Positions 16,962 through 23,979 of a stretch of DNA of 64,000 nucleotides are shown piece by piece (within the stretch, counting starts at the first letter, position 1; the number at the start of each line of letters is the position of its first letter). This DNA is from Modestobacter sp. Leaf380 (GTDB taxonomy: Bacteria; Actinomycetota; Actinomycetes; Mycobacteriales; Geodermatophilaceae): assembly GCF_001424485.1 (NCBI RefSeq), contig NZ_LMQC01000020.1, positions 462,949-526,948 on the forward strand, given 5' to 3'. Under the pieces are notes generated by a model. It did no database searches and was not told the origin of the DNA. It worked only from the letters and a program-made list of their open reading frames with translations. A program made the position numbers and the translations under genes.

Positions 16962-17567
16962 CTACACGTCGGCGCCGAGCTCCACCTGCGGCTTGGGGAA
17001 CCGCCACTTGCGGATCATCGTCGCTCGGCTGACGCCGTACCAGATGAGCCCACGCGTCTTGGTGACGGCGGGGAAGCGCTCCGCGATCTTCTTCTTGATC
17101 TTGCGACCCAGGACGACGGAGTCGGCGATGATCAGCAGGAAGAAGGCGAACCAGATGAAGACCGTGTACTGCTGCACGGCGGCGTTGGGGATGAAGTAGC
17201 CCACCAGCACCAGGGCGGCGACGATCAGGAAGAGGCTGCCGGCGTTGCGGCGGGCGTCGACGAGGTCGCGCACCAGGCGCTTCTCCGGGCCCCGGTCGCG
17301 GGCCGGGAGGGCGCTGTCGTCACCTCGGGCGGCGGCCTCGCGGGCCGACCCGCGGTTGGCGGCCTGCTGCTCGCGCTGCCGCTTGTAGGCCTCCTTGCGC
17401 GTGGTCGGCGGCGGCGGGGGCGGGCCCGGACGCCGACCCTGTGCCTCGGCGCGGCGCGGCGTGGGGCGGCCCTTGCCGACCGCGGCCAGCTGCTGGGCGG
17501 TCAGGTCGGTGGCGGTGTCCGACGTCGTCTCGTCGTCGCGGCGGCGGCCGGGCAGGCGGAGCTTCAC
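16962..17567 (-). CDS. DUF3043 family membrane protein
   Basis: A 201-residue protein found across actinobacteria. A basic, Pro/Arg-rich N-terminus (GRRPGPPPPPPTTRKEAYKRQR) is followed by RDRGPEKRLVRDLVDARRN, then two membrane helices (about 113-130 and 137-154) and a Lys-rich C-terminus. The function is unknown. It lies beside erpA, as the Rv2203-Rv2204c pair does in M. tuberculosis as I recall. The GTG start at 17567 has TAGACT 7 bp upstream, which argues against the longer frame. It is divergent from erpA. Confidence 0.82.
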   Translation of the reverse strand: MKLRLPGRRRDDETTSDTATDLTAQQLAAVGKGRPTPRRAEAQGRRPGPPPPPPTTRKEAYKRQREQQAANRGSAREAAARGDDSALPARDRGPEKRLVRDLVDARRNAGSLFLIVAALVLVGYFIPNAAVQQYTVFIWFAFFLLIIADSVVLGRKIKKKIAERFPAVTKTRGLIWYGVSRATMIRKWRFPKPQVELGADV

Positions 17568-17574
17568 GTGGGGG

Positions 17575-17580
17575 AGTCTA
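17575..17580 (-). promoter_or_regulatory. -10 box (TAGACT) for the DUF3043 gene
   Basis: TAGACT on the minus strand is 7 bp before the GTG at 17567, with no ribosome-binding site. The same hexamer and spacing occur before pknL. Confidence 0.6.
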
Positions 17581-17742
17581 CGTGCCCCCAGGGGGTGTCC
17601 CCGTGCACGAGGAGACGCGGCTGACACGGTCCGGCCCGTTCCGCGCCGTACAGTGGGAAGCAGCTCCGCCACGGCGGTGTTGGTCGTGGCAACGGCTGCG
17701 ACACCCGCGTACCGGACACCCTCGAATGTGGGAGGACAGACC

Positions 17743-18120
17743 ATGACCGTGCAGGACACCACTGTCGACACGACGGCCCCCGCGGCCCCCGCCGCCACCG
17801 GCGTGCTCCTCAGCGACACCGCCGCCCTCAAGGTCAAGACGCTGCTGGACCAGGAGGGTCGGGACGACCTGCGCCTGCGCATCGCCGTCCAGCCCGGTGG
17901 CTGCTCGGGCCTGCGGTACCAGCTCTTCTTCGACGAGCGCTACCTCGACGGCGACCAGACCCACGAGTTCGGTGGCGTCGAGGTCATCGTGGACAGGATG
18001 AGCGGCCCGTACCTCGGCGGCGCGACGATCGACTTCGTCGACACCATCGAGAAGCAGGGCTTCACGATCGACAACCCGAACGCGGGCAGCTCCTGCGCCT
18101 GCGGGGACTCGTTCTCCTGA
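17743..18120 (+). CDS. erpA: Iron-sulfur cluster insertion protein ErpA (A-type carrier)
   Basis: A 125-residue HesB/IscA-family A-type carrier that delivers Fe-S clusters to apoproteins. The three conserved cysteines are Cys54 (GGCSG), Cys118 and Cys120 (SSCACGDSF). The first 20 residues are a Thr/Ala/Pro-rich extension. The ATG follows GGAGGA at about 7 bp, so this gene, unlike its neighbours, has a leader and a Shine-Dalgarno. Clients encoded in the window could include the Rieske protein QcrA. It is followed by a strong hairpin shared with asnB. Confidence 0.93.
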   Translation: MTVQDTTVDTTAPAAPAATGVLLSDTAALKVKTLLDQEGRDDLRLRIAVQPGGCSGLRYQLFFDERYLDGDQTHEFGGVEVIVDRMSGPYLGGATIDFVDTIEKQGFTIDNPNAGSSCACGDSFS

Positions 18121-18134
18121 TCGCCTGAACGACC

Positions 18135-18176
18135 GACGAGGCCCGGTCTCCCCACGTGGGGGGACCGGGCCTCGTC
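18135..18176. terminator. Very strong bidirectional terminator between erpA and asnB
   Basis: 14-bp perfect arms (18135-18148 with 18163-18176) continue inward as a further 5-6 pairs around a tiny CG loop, giving an almost continuous 20-bp stem between convergent genes. Confidence 0.8.
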
Positions 18177-18191
18177 GTCTGTCCGGGCTGC

Positions 18192-20126
18192 CTACAGGCG
18201 GACCGGGTACACCGTCTCCGGGACGTCGACCACGATCCGCTCCTCGACGAAGATGCCGTGCCAGACCATGAAGACGAGCACCTCCCACAACTGACGGGCG
18301 ATCCGCTTGCTCGGGACCTCCGCCGTCCTCAGCGAGGTGAGCATGGCCGCGACCCTAGCGCGGTCCAGCCACTCGTCGGTCTGGCTGTCCGCGATCACCT
18401 GGTGGGCCCACTCGTGCAGCGGGCCGGCGAGGAACTCGGCCGTCGGCACCGGGAAGCCCAGCTTGCGGCGGTGCAGGATGGCCGGCGGCACGATCTGCTC
18501 CATCGCCCGGCGCAGCGCGTACTTGGTCGCGTCGCCGCCGCGGGGGACCCGCTGGTCCAGCGGGATGGTGCGGGCCACCTCGAACACCTCGGCGTCCAGG
18601 AACGGGACCCGCAGCTCCAGGGAGTTGGCCATCGTCATCTTGTCGGCCTTGACCAGGATGTCCCCGCGCAGCCAGGTGAACAGGTCGACGTACTGCATCG
18701 CGGTCACGTCGTCGTAGCCGGCGGTGCGGGCCTGTCGGTAGAGGTCCTCGGTGACCTGGACGTGCGAGACGTCGGCGTCGTGCCCGCGCAGCAGGGCCGC
18801 GAGCTCGGCGCCGGAGAAGTTGCGCGCGTTGCCGTAGTAGCGCTCCTCCAACGGGATCGAGGCCCGGCGGAGCAGGTCCTTGCCGCGTACGCCGTCGGGC
18901 AGGCGGCTCGACAGTGCGGCCATCACCCTCTTGCCGACGGCGGGCACGCGCTGGGCCCAGGCCAGGCTGATCGGTTCGCGGTAGATCGTGTAGCCGCCGA
19001 AGAGCTCGTCGGCGCCCTCCCCGGAGAGCACCACCTTGACGTGCTCGCGGGCCTCGCGGGCCACGAAGTACAGCGGCACGAGCGCCGGGTCGGCGACCGG
19101 GTCGTCGAGGTACCAGACGACCTCGGGGATGGCGGCGGCGAACTGCTCGGCGGTGATGACGACGGGGACGTGGGCGACACCCAGCTCCGCGGCCGACTGC
19201 GCCGCGATGTCCACCTCGGAGGTCGACTCCCGCTCGAAGCCGACGGTGAAGGTCATCAGGTCCGGGTTGTACCGGTGCGCCAGGGCGGCGATCGCCGTGG
19301 AGTCGATGCCGCTGGACAGGAAGGACCCGACGGTGACGTCGGCGCGCATGTGCTTGGCGACGGACTCGTCCAGTGCTGCGGCGATCCGGTCGTAGAGCTG
19401 TTGCTCCCGGCCGGCGGGCACCGGCTGCGGGGTGAACGTGGGGTGGAACCAGCGCTCGGTGGTGAGCTCGCCGCCGGCGACGGTGAACCGGGTCCCGCTC
19501 TCGATCCGGCGGATGCCGCGGTGCAGGGTCGCGGGCTCGGGCACGTACTGCAGCGTCAGGTACTGCTGCAGCGACGCCGGGTCCACGCCGCCGGCGGCCT
19601 CGGACCCGCCCAGCAGCTCGAGCACGGCCTTCTTCTCGCTGCTGAAGACCAGTCCGCCGTCGGCGAGACGCGCGGTGAACAGCGGCTTGATGCCGAAGTG
19701 GTCCCGGGCGCCGAACGCCGTCCGGGTCTCGGTGTCCCAGATGACGAAGGCGAACATCCCGCGCAACCGGGTGACGACGTCGGGACCCCAGTGGTGGAAG
19801 CCGGCCACGATCGCCTCGGTGTCGCCCTCGGTGGCGAACTCCGCCCCCAGCCCCGCGAGCTCGGCCCGAAGCTCCAGGTAGTTGTAGATCTCGCCGTTGA
19901 ACAGGATCCGGTAGCGGCCACCGGCGTAGGGCAGCGGCTGGGGACTCCCGTCGACGTCGATGATCGACAGCCGGTTGAACCCGAGGACGACGTTGCCGTC
20001 CGACCACACCGCGGTGTCGTCGGGGCCGCGGTGGTGCAGGCAGTGCAGCGCGTGCTGCACCCCGCTCACCCGGGGGTCGTCGACCCGCTCGGCGTCGGTG
20101 GACAGGTAGGCCAGCAGGCCACACAT
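18192..20126 (-). CDS. asnB: Asparagine synthetase (glutamine-hydrolysing)
   Basis: A 644-residue two-domain enzyme making asparagine from aspartate, glutamine and ATP. The N-terminal class II glutaminase domain begins with nucleophile Cys2 (MCGLLAY) and has the RGPDD and FNGEIYNY motifs at 33-37 and 76-83. The C-terminal synthetase domain has the pyrophosphate loop SSGIDS at 271-276 and LSGEGADELFGGY. In related actinobacteria this gene (Rv2201 type) affects cell-wall amidation and drug tolerance, so a role in amidating peptidoglycan precursors is possible as well as asparagine supply. It is flanked by erpA and small membrane genes near ctaC, a conserved order. The ATG start is unambiguous because Cys2 must be exposed. 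Confidence 0.94.
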   Translation of the reverse strand: MCGLLAYLSTDAERVDDPRVSGVQHALHCLHHRGPDDTAVWSDGNVVLGFNRLSIIDVDGSPQPLPYAGGRYRILFNGEIYNYLELRAELAGLGAEFATEGDTEAIVAGFHHWGPDVVTRLRGMFAFVIWDTETRTAFGARDHFGIKPLFTARLADGGLVFSSEKKAVLELLGGSEAAGGVDPASLQQYLTLQYVPEPATLHRGIRRIESGTRFTVAGGELTTERWFHPTFTPQPVPAGREQQLYDRIAAALDESVAKHMRADVTVGSFLSSGIDSTAIAALAHRYNPDLMTFTVGFERESTSEVDIAAQSAAELGVAHVPVVITAEQFAAAIPEVVWYLDDPVADPALVPLYFVAREAREHVKVVLSGEGADELFGGYTIYREPISLAWAQRVPAVGKRVMAALSSRLPDGVRGKDLLRRASIPLEERYYGNARNFSGAELAALLRGHDADVSHVQVTEDLYRQARTAGYDDVTAMQYVDLFTWLRGDILVKADKMTMANSLELRVPFLDAEVFEVARTIPLDQRVPRGGDATKYALRRAMEQIVPPAILHRRKLGFPVPTAEFLAGPLHEWAHQVIADSQTDEWLDRARVAAMLTSLRTAEVPSKRIARQLWEVLVFMVWHGIFVEERIVVDVPETVYPVRL

Positions 20127-20190
20127 CAGGCGCAGGTCTCCGGGGGTGTCGGCGGCTCGGCCCCGGACGGGACGAGCGGGTGGTGCGGGA

Positions 20191-20547
20191 TCAGACGGGC
20201 AGGCCCGCGCGCACGCGGCGGCTGACCCGGCGCTCGACCCAGAAGGACAGCAGGGGGACGACGCCGGCCAGCAGGACCAGAGCGGTGCCCTTGCCGGTGA
20301 ACCTGGCCTTGAGGGCGAGGTCGAAGGCGGCGACGAGGTAGACGATGAAGAGGAAGCCGTGGATCGGGGAGACCACAGCGGAGACCTCCGGGACGCCGAA
20401 CCCGTAGTTCAGCGGCACGCCCACGAAGACCAGGACCGCCAGCATCACGCCGACCACGTAGGCCATGACCGAGTAGCGCCGCAGGCTGCCGGGGATCTTC
20501 GCCTCGTCCCGGCGGGGCGCGCGGGGGGCGGTGGTCTCAGCGGACAT
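20191..20547 (-). CDS. DUF3817 family integral membrane protein
   Basis: A 118-residue membrane protein with three hydrophobic segments (about 27-47, 59-79 and 86-102) and the DUF3817 motif SPIHGFLFIVYLVAAFDLA. The family is widespread next to cytochrome oxidase or asnB genes in actinobacteria and has no established function. Its ATG lies inside the end of the upstream gene: the overlap is 11 bp, with the upstream TGA formed by bases 9-11 of this gene. Translational coupling is therefore likely. It is probably part of a small operon reading toward asnB. Confidence 0.82.
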   Translation of the reverse strand: MSAETTAPRAPRRDEAKIPGSLRRYSVMAYVVGVMLAVLVFVGVPLNYGFGVPEVSAVVSPIHGFLFIVYLVAAFDLALKARFTGKGTALVLLAGVVPLLSFWVERRVSRRVRAGLPV

Positions 20548-20896
20548 CTCGGCCTCGCAGTGCCTTCTCGTTGAGCTCGGCCAGGTAGGCGTTGTAGGCA
20601 GCCATCTCCGGGTCGCCCGTGGTGTCGATCCGCGGACGCTGGTACAGCACGACCTCGTGGCCGGGCTCGTCGGCGTCGGGGTCCCGGGCCAGCTCGTCCC
20701 GGACCATCTTGGAGTAGAACCACAGGCCCATGAAGCCGTAGAGCGGCCACTGCAGCGCGTAGCTCCAGTTGACGGCGCCGCCGCCGTCCTCGGCCTTGGT
20801 CAACTGCCAGTAACCGAGGAAGAACGTGGCCACGAAGAGGGCCGCCACCAGCAGGTGGAGCAGCACCCACCTGGGGGTCAGCAGCCGGGGGAGCAC
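20537..20896 (-). CDS. Small membrane protein next to ctaC, SURF1-like N-terminal motif
   Basis: A 119-residue protein. One N-terminal helix (VLLHLLVAALFVATFFLGYWQLTKAE) ends in LGYWQL, which resembles the first helix of SURF1 cytochrome-oxidase assembly factors, and a second helix (WPLYGFMGLWFYSKMV) follows. It is much too short for a full SURF1, and the SURF1 second half is absent, so I only note the resemblance. Its placement divergent from ctaC makes an oxidase-assembly role plausible but unproven. The start is GTG at 20896, supported by a TACAGT box 6 bp upstream. It overlaps the DUF3817 start by 11 bp. Confidence 0.75.
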   Translation of the reverse strand: MLPRLLTPRWVLLHLLVAALFVATFFLGYWQLTKAEDGGGAVNWSYALQWPLYGFMGLWFYSKMVRDELARDPDADEPGHEVVLYQRPRIDTTGDPEMAAYNAYLAELNEKALRGRDVR

Positions 20897-20902
20897 CCCT
20901 CG

Positions 20903-20908
20903 ACTGTA
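20903..20908 (-). promoter_or_regulatory. -10 box (TACAGT) for the small membrane gene at 20896
   Basis: TACAGT on the minus strand lies 6 bp before the GTG at 20896 and no ribosome-binding site is seen. It would drive this gene and DUF3817 as a leaderless transcript. Confidence 0.6.
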
Positions 20909-21147
20909 ACCGCCGGGTGGGGCGCGGCGGCAGGGCCGACCGACGTCACACCCGCGGGACGGGCCGGTGGGGGAGCGGCCGTGTCGTGTGCGCGGTTGCC
21001 CGACCGCGGTGGGCTGCCCCGTCCCCGGTGTCGCGGTGGTGAGCCCCGTCGCACCCCGTCGGGGTCTCCTCGGCCGGGCCGCGGGTGGTCCCGACACCCG
21101 GTGCCCCGGCCACCCGGCCAGGGGTCGCCGCGTCGGTGCACTCGGCT

Positions 21148-21153
21148 ACGCTC
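21148..21153 (+). promoter_or_regulatory. Candidate -10 box (TACGCT) for ctaC-ctaF
   Basis: TACGCT lies in the 366-bp gap between the divergent small membrane gene and ctaC, about 110 bp before the ctaC start. No convincing -35 is seen. If used, the transcript has a leader of about 105 nt containing the hairpin at 21219. Confidence 0.35.
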
Positions 21154-21218
21154 CAACCAGACTGTGGTCGGAGTGGGCAGGACCTGTCGGGACACCGAGA
21201 GGGCACCCACGAGCCAGA

Positions 21219-21240
21219 CCGCGCGACACACGTCGCGCGG
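21219..21240 (+). promoter_or_regulatory. Hairpin just upstream of the ctaC ribosome-binding site
   Basis: Perfect 8-bp arms (CCGCGCGA and TCGCGCGG) with a 6-nt loop end 6 bp before the AAGGAGG of ctaC. It could stabilise the leader or modulate initiation. The rest of the 20897-21262 gap shows no gene. Confidence 0.5.
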
Positions 21241-21262
21241 AGGAACAAGGAGGCAGCGGGCA

Positions 21263-22141
21263 GTGGCTCGACGGAGCAAGCTCGCGCGGGTCGCCGCGCT
21301 CGGCGTCCTGGCCGTGCTCACCCTCACGGGGTGCGACCTGAACAACGAGTTCTGGCGGTTCGGGTGGCCTGAGGGCATCACGGACCAGGCGCAGGACATG
21401 CGGCAGTTGTGGACCGGGTCGGTCATCGCGGCCCTGGTCGTCGGCATCGCCGTGTGGGCGCTGATCTTCTGGTCGGTCGTGCGGCACAAGAAGCGTGGCG
21501 AGGAACTGCCCAAGCAGACCGCCTACAACCTGCCGCTGGAGATCGTCTACACGATCATCCCGTTCGTCATCATCGCGGTGCTCTTCTTCTACACCGTGGT
21601 CGTGCAGAACCGGGTCCAGGAGCGCAGTGACAACCCGGACGTGACGATCGCGGTCAACGCGTTCAAGTGGAACTGGCAGTTCGTCTACCCCGAGACGACC
21701 GACTCCAACGGCGGGACGCCGGTGAGCACCGTCGGGTCGAGCACCGAGATCCCGATCCTGGTGGTCCCGACCGACCAGACCGTCCGCTTCGAGGTCGCCT
21801 CCGCCGACGTCATCCACTCGTTCTGGGTGCCGGAGTTCCTCTTCAAGCTCGACGTCATCCCGGGCAACGAGAACGGGCGCGACAACGTCTTCGAGGTGAC
21901 CGTCCGCGAGGAGGGTGCCTTCGTGGGCCGCTGCGCCGAGCTGTGCGGGACCTACCACGCGAACATGAACTTCGAGGTCCGCGCCGTCTCCGGCGAGGAC
22001 TACGACGCCTACCTCGCCGCGCGGGAAGACGGTCTGTCGACCTTCGACGCGCTGGAGAGCATCGGCCAGCCCGGCTCGGCCACCACGACGCGTCCCTTCA
22101 ACATCAGCGAGCAGCAGCAGCTCGACGCTGCCGGCAACTGA
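21263..22141 (+). CDS. ctaC: Cytochrome c oxidase subunit II (aa3 type)
   Basis: A 292-residue membrane-anchored subunit that accepts electrons at its CuA centre for the aa3 oxidase. A lipoprotein-type signal ends in LTLTGC with lipobox Cys24. Two helices (about 50-72 and 93-115) anchor the cupredoxin domain. All CuA ligands are present: His185, Cys224, Cys228, His232 and Met235 (motif CAELCGTYHANM). A 40-residue C-terminal extension follows. The GTG start follows AAGGAGG at a good distance. ctaF lies 30 bp downstream. Subunit I (ctaD) is not in the window, as in several actinobacteria where it is encoded elsewhere. Confidence 0.95.
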   Translation: MARRSKLARVAALGVLAVLTLTGCDLNNEFWRFGWPEGITDQAQDMRQLWTGSVIAALVVGIAVWALIFWSVVRHKKRGEELPKQTAYNLPLEIVYTIIPFVIIAVLFFYTVVVQNRVQERSDNPDVTIAVNAFKWNWQFVYPETTDSNGGTPVSTVGSSTEIPILVVPTDQTVRFEVASADVIHSFWVPEFLFKLDVIPGNENGRDNVFEVTVREEGAFVGRCAELCGTYHANMNFEVRAVSGEDYDAYLAAREDGLSTFDALESIGQPGSATTTRPFNISEQQQLDAAGN

Positions 22142-22171
22142 CGTGACGACCCACCAGCAGGAGGACCGGCC

Positions 22172-22573
22172 GTGAAGGTCGAAGCGCTCATCTTCAACGT
22201 CATCGCCGCGTTCTGCGTCGTGGCCGCCGTCGTCTACGGCGTGTGGTCGCGTGAGCCGATCGGCACCACGGCGCTGGCCCTGTCCGCCGGCCTCATGGGC
22301 CTCATCGGCGGTTTCTTCTGGTTCGTGGCGCGGCGCATCGACGCCCGCCCCGAGGACCGCAAGGACGCCGAGATCGCCGACGGCGCCGGCGAGCTGGGCT
22401 TCTTCTCCCCGGGCAGCTACTGGCCGTTCGGCCTGGCCCTCTCGGCCGCGCTGATGGGTCTGGCCCTGGCGTTCTTCTACCCCTGGTTGATCGTCACGGC
22501 GGGTGTCTTCCTGTTGATCACCATCGGTGGCCTGCTCTTCGAGTACTACACCGGGCAGAACGCGCACAGCTGA
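22172..22573 (+). CDS. ctaF: Cytochrome c oxidase subunit IV (actinobacterial)
   Basis: A 133-residue polytopic subunit specific to actinobacterial aa3 oxidase. It has four hydrophobic segments: an N-terminal pair and, after the polar ARRIDARPEDRKDAEIADGAGE linker region, the WPFGLALSAALMGLALAFF and IVTAGVFLLITIGGLLF helices. The GTG start follows AGGAGG. It is co-transcribed with ctaC and ends at a strong terminator 20 bp downstream. Together with CtaC it belongs to the bcc-aa3 supercomplex, whose other genes lie on the opposite strand from 23.98 kb. Confidence 0.92.
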   Translation: MKVEALIFNVIAAFCVVAAVVYGVWSREPIGTTALALSAGLMGLIGGFFWFVARRIDARPEDRKDAEIADGAGELGFFSPGSYWPFGLALSAALMGLALAFFYPWLIVTAGVFLLITIGGLLFEYYTGQNAHS

Positions 22574-22593
22574 GCTCGAGCTCCGCGCTCTAC

Positions 22594-22626
22594 CGAAGGC
22601 CCCTCCCGCTGTGGGAGGGGCCTTCG
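22594..22626 (+). terminator. Terminator downstream of ctaC-ctaF
   Basis: A perfect 14-bp stem (22594-22607 with 22613-22626) has a 5-nt loop and starts 20 bp after the ctaF stop. The following sequence is only weakly T-rich. Confidence 0.8.
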
Positions 22627-23492
22627 TGCGTTCCTGGGCCAGTTGGTGGTCGTGGACGCGTCGCCAGCATCTGTGGGCCCCTCCGCGCGTCGGGGTGGGC
22701 GAGGCTGATCGCGCCTGATCGCCGGACGTGTTGCGTCAGGCTCTCGCTTCGCGCTGCTCGGCGCCGCTCGTCGGGTGGACGCTGCACCGAGCTCGGCCCA
22801 CTGCCCCGACGCGATGGACGTCAGCGGTTCCCGGACTGACCTCGCCCCGTCCTCGGCCGCTCGGTCGGGTGACAGCAGCGAGCGGCGGGGCCGGGTGGCC
22901 GGACGGGCGCCCGCAGACGGACGGGGTGGGCCGCTCGGGCCATGGAGGACCGCCACGTGCGGAGCCCCATGCCCAGACGGACTCCCCCAGCGACTGGACG
23001 GGCCTGGACCTCGCGGCTCCGACCGCGACCGTCGACGTCGCCCTCGTCGTCTGGACGGGGCGTCCTCAGGGAGTGCTGAGGACGCAGTCAGCCTGCGGAA
23101 TGCGTCCCAGGCACGCCACGAGTCCTGGCCAGTGCACCTCTGGTGGCGCCGACCAGCTCCCTGAGGGCTGACAGGCCGGTACCTCGCGAGGGGCGCACGG
23201 CGCGGTGGTGCGCCTGCCCGCCTTGCACGTCGATGCCCGCATCGCCCGGGGGGACGGTCAGTCGGTCACCGGAGACGGCCGCTGGTGGCTGTGGCGGCTC
23301 GACTGACACGGAACGACGCGACGTGGCGTCGAATCGCGGGGGAGTGAGTCGGCCAGCGCGAGCAGGACCACGGCGGGAACACAGCTGCGTGCCCACAGGG
23401 CCACGGCGGTGGGGGGATCTGACGTGGGGTGGGCCGGCGCCCCCGCGGACAGGGCAGCCGTGCCTGGTCAGGCTCGGTGCTGGCAGAGGGAG
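22627..23492. other. Gene-free stretch between the ctaCF terminator and the repeat array
   Basis: About 870 bp in which I see no credible gene. Short open frames exist on both strands, as expected in high-GC DNA, but none has a start signal, a recognisable domain or consistent codon bias, and they mutually overlap. No tRNA, rRNA or riboswitch structure was recognised. In M. tuberculosis the space between ctaC and qcrB holds several small genes (Rv2197c-Rv2199c, as I recall), so this may be decayed sequence. Confidence 0.6.
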
Positions 23493-23938
23493 GGCGCGAG
23501 CAACGGCAGCGGCGTGAGCAGAGCAGGCGTGAGGCGGAGCTGCGGCTCGCGCAGAGGCTGTGGTGTGAGCGGAGTCCGGTCACGGGCGAGAGGCTGGAGC
23601 GTGAGCTCGCACGGGCGTGAGCAGAGGCGCGGCATGGGCCAGGGCGATGACGCGATCTGGACCCCGAGGCGACCGGGACCCCCGACGTGAGCAGGGCGCG
23701 ACGCGAGCCAGGCCCGATGTGGGCATGGCCCGACGCGTGCGAGCCTCACGCGAGCAGGACCCGACGCGAGCCAGCCCGTTGCGAGCAGGGGTCTCAGTGC
23801 GAGCAAGGGGGCTCAGCGCGAGCAAGGGGGCTCAGCGCGAGCAAGGTCCAACCCGAGCAGGGCCGGACGCGAGCTGGGCCTCGATGCGAGCCTGGCCGGA
23901 CGCGAGCTGGGCCCCGACGCGAGCAGGGCCCCGACGGT
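23493..23938 (+). repeat. Degenerate 17-19 bp repeat array beside the qcrB terminator
   Basis: Imperfect copies of a unit close to GACGCGAGCAGGGCCC recur every 15-19 bp on the plus strand. About 15 copies can be lined up from 23683 to 23938, and looser copies with GCGTGAGCAGAG extend back to about 23493. Two neighbouring 19-bp copies (about 23797-23834) are identical. The last clear copy merges into the left arm of the qcr terminator palindrome. The period is not a multiple of three, and no open frame is maintained, so it is not coding. The copies are too variable and too close together for CRISPR. Confidence 0.7.
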
Positions 23939-23958
23939 CAGACCGTCGGGGCCCTGCT
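23922..23958 (-). terminator. Terminator of the ctaE-qcrCAB operon
   Basis: Perfect 17-bp arms (23923-23939 with 23941-23957) form a near-continuous palindrome starting about 20 bp after the qcrB stop. The arm GCAGGGCCCCGACGG is itself a copy of the adjacent repeat unit. Confidence 0.75.
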
Positions 23959-23979
23959 GGTGGTGCGGGTCGTGCTCGA

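Noticed and set aside
18156..20225. A 689-codon plus-strand open frame opposite asnB
   Set aside because: Antisense shadow of asnB; no recognisable domain.
22728..23690. Several 60-150 codon open frames in the ctaF-qcrB gap
   Set aside because: They overlap each other in different frames, lack ribosome-binding sites or -10 boxes, and match no family I recognise.
23683..23938. The repeat array considered as a CRISPR
   Set aside because: Units are 15-19 bp, imperfect, contiguous with no spacers, and no cas genes are nearby.
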